This document shows positions 25,901 through 30,013 of a DNA stretch of 30,013 nt, piece after piece (the first letter of the stretch is position 1; every line of letters starts with the position of its first letter). The stretch is from CAITUY01 sp964611575 (GTDB lineage Bacteria > Verrucomicrobiota > Kiritimatiellia > CAIKKV01 > CAITUY01): NCBI GenBank assembly GCA_964611575.1, contig CAZTAJ010000049.1, positions 1 to 30,013 of the forward strand, read 5' to 3'. The translations under genes were made by a program, and so were the position numbers. The notes beneath the pieces were generated by a model. It worked only from the letters and a program-made list of their open reading frames with translations, was not told the origin of the DNA and made no database searches.

Positions 25901-26907
25901 TCCGGAATCTCGAACCGCTTCTGCCCCCGGCCGGCGGCATCGAGCGGCAGCGTCAGCTTCGCGACCGTTTTCATGCCGGGCAGCGCCACCACGCGCGCCC
26001 TGACCGACGGCGGCGCGATCCACTCGTCCTGCGGCGCGGCCGGCGCTTTGCCCGGCTTCGGCAGGGTCCAGGTGTTGGTGGGGTCGTGACTGAACCATGA
26101 GACCGGAATCGGCGCCGGCGCCTTGCCCGGGGTGGCGTAGCACACCAGATCCTCGGGAAGCTCGGGGATATTCCGTCCGTATACCTGCACGCCCAGGGCG
26201 ATCGGATGCAGTCCCGCCTCCAGTGCGATCGCCCCGCCGCCGCTCCGCCACTCCGGCTGGTAAGCGCCGGCGGGCTGATCCACGATCAGCCGGTCGCCGA
26301 TCATGAGTTTGGCAACCTGGTACTGGCGCGTCAGAAAGGTGTACACGCCCGTTTCCGGAACGGCGAGATAGCCCTTGAACAGAACGGCGACCGGCCGCTT
26401 ATGCGCTCCCTCGAACCGCGTGCCGTCGGCCGTCGGCGCGATGGACAACCCGGCGGTCACGCCGGTATTCGTCGGGGTCAGTTTGCCGAAATCCGGCAGC
26501 CGGATCTTGTTCGCCTGGTCGGGCTCCAGCCCGGTGTAATACGCATAGGCCAATCCCGGAACCCGGGGTGGGTCGCGTTTCTCCGCGGGCCGCGGCAGGA
26601 CGGACACGTACTCGCCCACCAGGGGACTGGCCATGTCGAATGCCAACTCGATCTCACTGGAGGACGGGTAGTAGGCAAACGGGAGCCTCAGCGCCAGGGG
26701 CGTCACATAGGCCGCACTGACACAGTTTGAAATCGCCTTTTTCTCAAGATCGGTCAGCGCTTTCACTGCCGCGCCCGGATCCTGCCCGATCTGCTTCATC
26801 ATCTCTTCGTTGTCCAGGTCCTGCGCCCAGGCGGCAAGACCCGTCATCACACACACGATCAGCCACGCCGCCCGGATCCTCCGCACCGCTGAACGACATC
26901 GTCTCAT
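22975..26907 (-). CDS. Large secreted PA14 plus DUF6067-type glycoside-hydrolase-like protein with lectin-like C-terminus
   Basis: A 1310-residue exported protein. The signal peptide is MRRCRSAVRRIRAAWLIVCVMTGLAAWA. Residues 120-260 form a PA14-like module (PGLAYAYYTGLEPDQANKIR, VPETGVYTFLTRQ, LMIGDRLIVDQPAGAY), usually a carbohydrate-binding beta-barrel. A DUF6067-type block starts with FPWEGNELGLEHKVYPPFEP and ELLAGPIKL, paralogous to the 16721-20248 protein. A TIM-barrel-like region follows with GVSVYFDNTMF near residue 792. Residues 1112-1310 (DDFELGLSTDLVQ ... VDFDDLCVESL) resemble a concanavalin-like/DUF1080-type sandwich. ATG 26907 is preferred over 26943 because it begins the signal peptide; 26943 lies inside the previous coding remnant with too short a ribosome-binding-site spacing. 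Three heptanucleotide repeat tracts interrupt the coding sequence without breaking the frame. Function is inferred as extracellular glycan degradation. Confidence 0.77.
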   Translation of the reverse strand: MRRCRSAVRRIRAAWLIVCVMTGLAAWAQDLDNEEMMKQIGQDPGAAVKALTDLEKKAISNCVSAAYVTPLALRLPFAYYPSSSEIELAFDMASPLVGEYVSVLPRPAEKRDPPRVPGLAYAYYTGLEPDQANKIRLPDFGKLTPTNTGVTAGLSIAPTADGTRFEGAHKRPVAVLFKGYLAVPETGVYTFLTRQYQVAKLMIGDRLIVDQPAGAYQPEWRSGGGAIALEAGLHPIALGVQVYGRNIPELPEDLVCYATPGKAPAPIPVSWFSHDPTNTWTLPKPGKAPAAPQDEWIAPPSVRARVVALPGMKTVAKLTLPLDAAGRGQKRFEIPELRDGAYTIEWDVAGKAIRSTLDFRRERFPWEGNELGLEHKVYPPFEPVKVDGRKVSVVDRTYTLNAQGTFDSVISKGRELLAGPIKLVVELENGQRVAWNDGKVNGKALHPDLAVFETESRSSEFGVRSSVQVEEDGCAKVGMTLNPEPRTLNPIRRAWLEIALPDAEAPLFHYAGSRCARHEYAGKTPRGGKIRWELDQGWVPCDWKAEPGPEDGMIWDASQVLNWGQGRNTFIPYVWLGGVERGFGWLSGTDRGHVSDGVEPMQELWRENGRVVLRCYFIRQPTTVDKPLQVTFGLFASPTKPIRPDWRTYPIPYPGPVNCFGGYACAEKYPDGRDFTIVDKLLGPARGEALDREWLERKEKSRAWPDMGIQYEPNDSWLKNVLYFSVHSRMTYYEEHHTPARYPEWQVFQDEWSEVEFNRFQGSDRGSSQAARSYMDFAVYYANEYLKRGVSVYFDNTMFKESSNPYNQGFVGRTMSVWTHREYYKRIWKRLTALNRSGTVFREVDFVGHTTGQPAIPVSTWFTGTLDCEQPYRRDKSRQKRGEQDKGYWPWMKWEGFLLPWPPERLQAHTMGFAAGFVPNQPMTDLSGGAGGLKSAGMGWVHELHRWNPDWATGPKWRNTSPAGQGQYPIRMTDFILWFGYGRPDVVVHNYWAESPFVGVSDPDVKWLALEKKGSGFGVQPPMPNLQSPISNPSSSGLLLLQSYKDDPVAVTVAFPRGGAMMDLFTRDVFLADGAGLTTIPLEGDYGVRLLAVAGDRAGLPPARAANALVQDDFELGLSTDLVQYRGDNNIAVVADERRPGNHLLRMRPGSHSEVMQVVPMLQSRGRDMTDARIVLRFRLPAVPTNAAELVQFHYRRDDAKERNARYSVTVGVREGAWVVQARAAREGKSVAFTDPGVNLLGKPVPGMAPDTEWHRLTIEARGARHRISLDDTLVFEGSNDASGAGSFSFGPAHWAVPFVDFDDLCVESL
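23812..23870. repeat. Heptanucleotide repeat tract inside a coding region (ATTGGAG then GAACCCT type)
   Basis: On the plus strand, five 7-bp units of ATTGGAG/ATTGGGC/ATTGGGG run from 23812 to 23846. After three bases come three 7-bp units, GAACCCC, GAACCCT, GAACCCT (23850-23870). The tract is translated in the 1310-aa protein as the low-complexity stretch FGVQPPMPNLQSPISNPS. It resembles the short tandemly repeated heptamers described in cyanobacteria. Confidence 0.88.
25438..25469. repeat. Heptanucleotide repeat tract (GGGTTCA)n in a coding region
   Basis: Four and a half 7-bp units, GGGTTCA, GGGTTCG, GGGTTCA, GGGTTCA, GGGT, on the plus strand. They are translated on the minus strand as TLNPEPRTLNP in the 1310-aa protein. 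The unit is nearly the reverse complement of the GAACCCT units at 23850-23870. Confidence 0.88.
25511..25538. repeat. Heptanucleotide repeat tract (GAACTCC)n in a coding region
   Basis: Four in-register 7-bp units, GAACTCC, GCACCCC, GAACTCC, GAACTCC, on the plus strand, 41 bases beyond the GGGTTCA tract. They encode RSSEFGVRSS on the minus strand. Confidence 0.82.
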
Positions 26908-26926
26908 CGTCTTCCCTTTCTCCGAT

Positions 26927-27392
26927 TCAGTTCCTAACCGCATAGCTCCTGACCCACTCGCCCACCTCGCGGATGGTTTCCGGCTTGCACAACGGCGTCA
27001 TCACGCCGGCGGACGTGAGGACGATCCCCCGGTGGTGCGGCAGGGCGTCCAGCGCTTCTTCGATCCCGGCGATGATGGCCGCCGCCGGCTTTGTCCAGAG
27101 CATGGCGTTGGTGCCGCCGATCAGGCACACGTTAGGGCAATGCGTCCGCCCGTCAAGCAGCGTCGTATTGCCCAGCGTCGGCGACGTGAACGCCTCATAC
27201 GCCACGGCCGGCAGGGTGGCCAGATCCGGCAGCAGCGCCTTCAAGTGCCCGCACATGTGCAAGCCCAGGCGTTTGCCCGCGGCGACGGCCAGGCGGCCGA
27301 TTTCGCCAATCTGCGGCATGCCGTACCGCCGGAACTGGTTCGGCCACCGGTTTCATGTCCAGCGCCGCCAGCCAGCGTTCTTTCGGGGTCAT
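26927..27392 (-). pseudogene. Uroporphyrinogen-decarboxylase-like (URO-D family) gene with internal deletion
   Basis: The first 20 residues from ATG 27392 (MTPKERWLAALDMKPVAEPV) are a typical start of URO-D-superfamily proteins from PVC catabolic clusters. The next recognisable sequence is in a different frame (FRRYGMPQIGEIGRLAVAAG onward) and is the family C-terminus: LGLHMCGHLKALLPDL, AFTSPTLGNTTLLDG, CLIGGTNAMLW, PHHRGIVLTSAGVMTPLCKP, ending at 26927. The family is usually about 340 residues. Here about 20 plus 135 remain, joined near 27333-27340 with a frame change. The reading frame from an internal ATG (27319) is open and might make a 130-residue stub, but it lacks most of the barrel. 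In its intact form it would resemble corrinoid-methyltransferase-type URO-D proteins rather than heme-synthesis HemE; that subfamily call is tentative. Confidence 0.75.
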
Positions 27393-27412
27393 CGCGCTTT
27401 CAACTGTTCTTA

Positions 27413-29428
27413 TCAGGTTTTCCTTTGGTCATTCAGCGATTGCGACCGCTCAGGCGCCCGCCCACGCCGGTCGCGCAGTTGCTTCAGGACATTGGCCACG
27501 GCCGTGGCCGCCGGCTTCGGCCGGCCGTCGAAATCAATGATGCTGGTATTGGCGGTGCAAGGGAAACTGTCGTGCCCCATCCAGATGAAGAATCCGCCAC
27601 ATCCTGGATAACGCGCCACCGCCGTACCCACGGCGTGGGCGAGCGCTTTCGCCTGACGAGCCTGGCTCCACACCACATATTCCTCAAGGGTTTCAGCATC
27701 GCGACCATGCTCCTTCGAGAATTGCGTCCCTTCCGTCCACCAGGGATGTCGCCGCCAAAGCGGGTTGTCATTGGAAACGGGCATGACCGTCAGAGCGCCG
27801 GCATACTTGCGAATGAGGTCGGCCGGGGAAGCGCCCGGGGCGCCGGTCTCGCTGCGCAATAGGGAATCGTCACGATCGAAATACGACATCCAGTCGTCCT
27901 CAACACGGCCGCTTGGTTTCCAAGGCCCGTTGACGGCCCAGTGAATCCCTTTCCCGAAATCGGCGGCGTTGGCGCCAAAACTGGGTCCTGATGGGGTGCT
28001 GGTGACAAAGCGGCGGGCAGGATCAAGCGCTCGAACGATTTCAGCAAATCGCCGCATCATGGGATGGGTGATCTCCACGGGTTTGTTGCTGTCGCGAGTG
28101 TGACGTAATTCGTTGCCGCCGCACCACACCGCTACCGAGACATGATGCATACGCCTTTCGACAAAGGATCGGGCGACGGCGCCGAAACGCTGGACATCGC
28201 TATCGTTGTCCGGCGGCATGTTTTCGATGCCGGACGACGAGAGGGGAAACTCCTGCCACACCAGGATGCCCAGTTCATCGCAGAGCCGGTAGAAGCACTC
28301 CTTTTCCAAGGTGGCGCCGCCCCAAACCCGCATGAGGTTGAAACCAAGATCCCGGTACTGGGTGAGGAGACGACGATACTGTTCTTCCGTTGCATCGGCG
28401 AAATTCGGCAGAATCGGCGTCCAGTTTATGCCGGCTAGGAAGAGTCCATGGCCGTTGACGTGGCACCACCACGGATCGGCATCGGCGCGAGCGCCGGGAT
28501 TGACTTCCCACGTGATCTCGGCGAAGCCGATGGTGCGGCGGTCGCGCTGGAGGAGGCTGCCGTCGCCGTTGCTGAGCGTGGTCTGGAGTTGATAGAGCGG
28601 TTGGGCTCCTAGCCCATGCGGGCACCATGCTTCCAGACCGTCCGCGTCGAAGGCGACAAGGCCGCGCGCCAGGTCGGACGCCCGGCCGCACCAGGTGGCG
28701 ATCTCCTTTGACCCGTCGGTGAGCGCGACGGAGATCTGCGCGTCGGGAGGGGCGACGGCGGAGCCGCCCAGAATGACGCGGCCGCGGCCGGAGTCGGGGT
28801 GGAACTGCGTGCGGGCGGTGAGCGTTTCGAAGCAGGCTTCGCCCGCTTGCAGGTGAAGACTGCCGTGGATGCCCATCTGGACCAGTCGGCTGGTCCAGTC
28901 CCAGAAGTAGTTGAACCGCACCTTCATCTCGTTCATCTCGCTGGTTCTGCCGAACTCACCGAGCCAGCGCGGCGGGCAGGTGAAGACGATGCGGAGCCTG
29001 GCGTCGGCGCCGGGCGTAACGTAGGGGCGCAGATCGAAGCGATGCGGGATGTGGCTGTTGTTGAAGCATCCTACGCGGTGTTTGTCCAAGATCACGTAGC
29101 CGGGGCCGTCGAGACCGTCGGCAAGAAGAAGCAGGGGGCCGGCGCCCTCGGTCATGGCGGCGGGAAGGGCGGCCTCGTAAACCCAGTGGCGGTTCTCGAC
29201 CCATTCGCAGGCGCGCGCTTCCAGGCCGACGTTCCAGTCCGGCAGCAGGCCTGCGGCGCGCAGCGCGCCTTGGATGCTGCCGGGGACGTGCGCCGGGACC
29301 AGCGGTTCTTGGCCGCCCAGCGTCGCCTGCGTTTCCAGGCTCTTGCCCAGTTCGCACTCGTGCGGATTGAACCCGCTGACGGTCCAAGTGAGAGACGAGA
29401 GATCGTGAATACGTGTGGGGGTAGTCAT
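27413..29428 (-). CDS. GH2-family beta-mannosidase-like glycosidase
   Basis: A 671-residue glycoside hydrolase family 2 enzyme, expected to release non-reducing beta-linked mannose (or a related sugar) with retention. Domains in order: a jelly-roll sugar-binding domain (about 10-195, with ENRHWVYEAALP and DLRPYVTPGADARLRIVF), an immunoglobulin-like sandwich (200-310), and a TIM barrel (320 to the end). Catalytic candidates are Glu440 (acid/base, in VAVWCGGNELRH) and Glu527 (nucleophile, in LLRSETGAPG). GFNLMRVWGGATLEKECFYRLCDELGILVWQEFP is the usual barrel core. ATG 29428 is chosen because AAGGA lies 5-6 bases upstream. An in-frame TTG at 29497 would only add sequence overlapping an upstream remnant. 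It is shorter than most beta-mannosidases (often above 800 aa), ending just after the barrel, so the C-terminal sandwich domains are absent. No signal peptide is visible. Confidence 0.87.
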   Translation of the reverse strand: MTTPTRIHDLSSLTWTVSGFNPHECELGKSLETQATLGGQEPLVPAHVPGSIQGALRAAGLLPDWNVGLEARACEWVENRHWVYEAALPAAMTEGAGPLLLLADGLDGPGYVILDKHRVGCFNNSHIPHRFDLRPYVTPGADARLRIVFTCPPRWLGEFGRTSEMNEMKVRFNYFWDWTSRLVQMGIHGSLHLQAGEACFETLTARTQFHPDSGRGRVILGGSAVAPPDAQISVALTDGSKEIATWCGRASDLARGLVAFDADGLEAWCPHGLGAQPLYQLQTTLSNGDGSLLQRDRRTIGFAEITWEVNPGARADADPWWCHVNGHGLFLAGINWTPILPNFADATEEQYRRLLTQYRDLGFNLMRVWGGATLEKECFYRLCDELGILVWQEFPLSSSGIENMPPDNDSDVQRFGAVARSFVERRMHHVSVAVWCGGNELRHTRDSNKPVEITHPMMRRFAEIVRALDPARRFVTSTPSGPSFGANAADFGKGIHWAVNGPWKPSGRVEDDWMSYFDRDDSLLRSETGAPGASPADLIRKYAGALTVMPVSNDNPLWRRHPWWTEGTQFSKEHGRDAETLEEYVVWSQARQAKALAHAVGTAVARYPGCGGFFIWMGHDSFPCTANTSIIDFDGRPKPAATAVANVLKQLRDRRGRAPERSQSLNDQRKT

Positions 29429-29429
29429 G

Positions 29430-29523
29430 TTATCCTTTGTGCAAGTTGGAAAGAGGCTCGAGTACATTGTCGAAAACAAACTCCCGGCCATCGTCAAAAA
29501 CAGAAGAGAATATTGGGCTTCAT
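29430..29523 (-). pseudogene. Tiny remnant of a second sulfatase gene (5-prime end)
   Basis: From ATG 29523 the minus strand reads MKPNILFCF, the classic beginning of type I sulfatases, then stops at TGA. In the adjacent frame the next bases encode DDG, where sulfatases carry the metal-binding DD, and continue as REFVFDNVLEPLSNLHKG to a TAA at 29432-29430. That tail could be a sulfatase C-terminal stub. Only about 30 codons remain in total. The assignment rests on a short motif and is tentative. Confidence 0.4.
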
Positions 29524-29543
29524 TGTACGATTTCGCCCCTTCC

Positions 29544-29829
29544 TACTCCCAGCGCGCCTCAATAGCCGCCCGCCATCTTCAGGAACGTGGGGAAGACATC
29601 CATGGCCGCCGCCATTTCAGTCACCACCCGCCCCGCCGGGATCCGGCCGGAACAACTCACGATGCCGGGTACCCGGATGCCGCCTTCGAAGAGACTGAAC
29701 TTGTGGCCCTTCAACTTGCCGGCCGAGCCACCATAGTACAGGTCGGGACGGCCGTGCAACCAGTTCCGCACTTCACGCGAGGGACCGTTGTCGGACTGAA
29801 AGAAGATACAGGTGTTCTCCAGAATGTGC
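29544..29829 (-). pseudogene. Sulfatase fragment lacking its catalytic N-terminus, with an out-of-frame C-terminal end
   Basis: The central part is unmistakably sulfatase: ILENTCIFFQSDNGPSREVR (second metal site SDNG), YYGGSAGKLKGHKFSLFEGG, IRVPGIVSCSGRIPAGRVV, MAAAMDVFPTFLKMAGG. The frame then stops at TGA (29559). In the next frame the sequence reads AIEARWE and a stop at 29544, a typical sulfatase C-terminus, so a piece seems to be missing between them. The N-terminal half with the CxPSR activation site is absent. Sequence upstream of about 29829 instead resembles an IclR regulator. It cannot be an active sulfatase as it stands. Confidence 0.78.
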
Positions 29830-29943
29830 TGACACTCCAATTCCGCCCCCGGAATGTCCGGCAAGCATCTCGACAACGGCCAATCCGCGGCCCAAGGCCA
29901 TCAACCGCGGCTCATTCAACCATGGTTTCATTTTCGTTACCAT
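29830..29943 (-). pseudogene. IclR-family regulator N-terminal remnant
   Basis: From ATG 29943 about 38 residues (EPRLMALGRGLAVVEMLAGH followed by GGIGVSA) match the start of the IclR winged-helix domain, pattern '..l.RgLaVLe.La....gigvseiA'. The recognition helix and the effector domain are missing. At about 29829 the sequence passes directly into the sulfatase fragment in another frame. An intact version would have been a plausible regulator of the sugar-degradation genes. The family call is based on a short stretch only. Confidence 0.5.
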
Positions 29944-30013
29944 ACTCTCATATTGGATACAGTTCCTCAGAAAACTCAACGGCACGTTCTCCGGGAGCGG
30001 CTGAGGAGTCGGC

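Overview
The window is GC-rich, with long signal-peptide proteins, a sulfatase, glycoside hydrolases of the CBM9-like/PA14/DUF6067 type, and an ExbB-ExbD-ExbD-DUF4159-TPR locus. This mix is typical of the PVC superphylum. My best guess is a Kiritimatiellota/Verrucomicrobiota-type bacterium that degrades (sulfated) polysaccharides. The taxonomic call rests on gene content only. No rRNA, tRNA, CRISPR array or transposase gene was seen. Apart from a small toxin-antitoxin pair at the left edge, every supported gene lies on the minus strand, so transcription runs from high to low coordinates.

Region A (25-539, plus strand): a Phd/YefM antitoxin and a RelE/YoeB toxin sharing a 4-base overlap. A gene-poor stretch follows, ending in a strong hairpin terminator at 975-1006.

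Region B (1015-3420, minus): an RhlE-type DEAD-box RNA helicase followed 12 bases later by an SrkA/YihE-like stress kinase. The kinase Shine-Dalgarno overlaps the helicase stop codon.

Region C (3591-16312, minus): a compact eight-gene operon and the main system of the window. Its order is a 1517-aa secreted protein (TPR plus repeated Asp-rich beta domains), a 605-aa secreted TPR protein, a 727-aa secreted protein with TPRs and the same beta domain, ExbB/TolQ, two ExbD/TolR, a coiled-coil single-pass membrane protein with a Pro/Ala/Ser-rich tail, and a five-helix membrane protein ending in DUF4159. It reads as a proton-motive-force motor coupled to large periplasmic scaffold proteins, with no TonB, TolA or Pal. 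Its function is unknown. A 37-bp tandem duplication has copied the exbB tail into the exbB-exbD spacer.

Region D (16721-29943, minus): a polysaccharide-degradation region. It holds two large DUF6067-type paralogues with different N-terminal modules, an intact sulfatase and a GH2 beta-mannosidase-like enzyme. Between them lie several broken genes: a GH63/MGH1-like remnant with two frame changes, a uroporphyrinogen-decarboxylase-like gene with its middle deleted, a sulfatase fragment whose end is fused out of frame, a tiny sulfatase 5-prime end, and an IclR-like regulator N-terminus joined to the sulfatase fragment. The repeated pattern of ends kept and middles lost suggests either real deletion decay or assembly collapse. 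The region also carries a palindromic REP-like element (20385-20477) and heptanucleotide repeats embedded in a coding sequence (23812-23870, 25438-25538).
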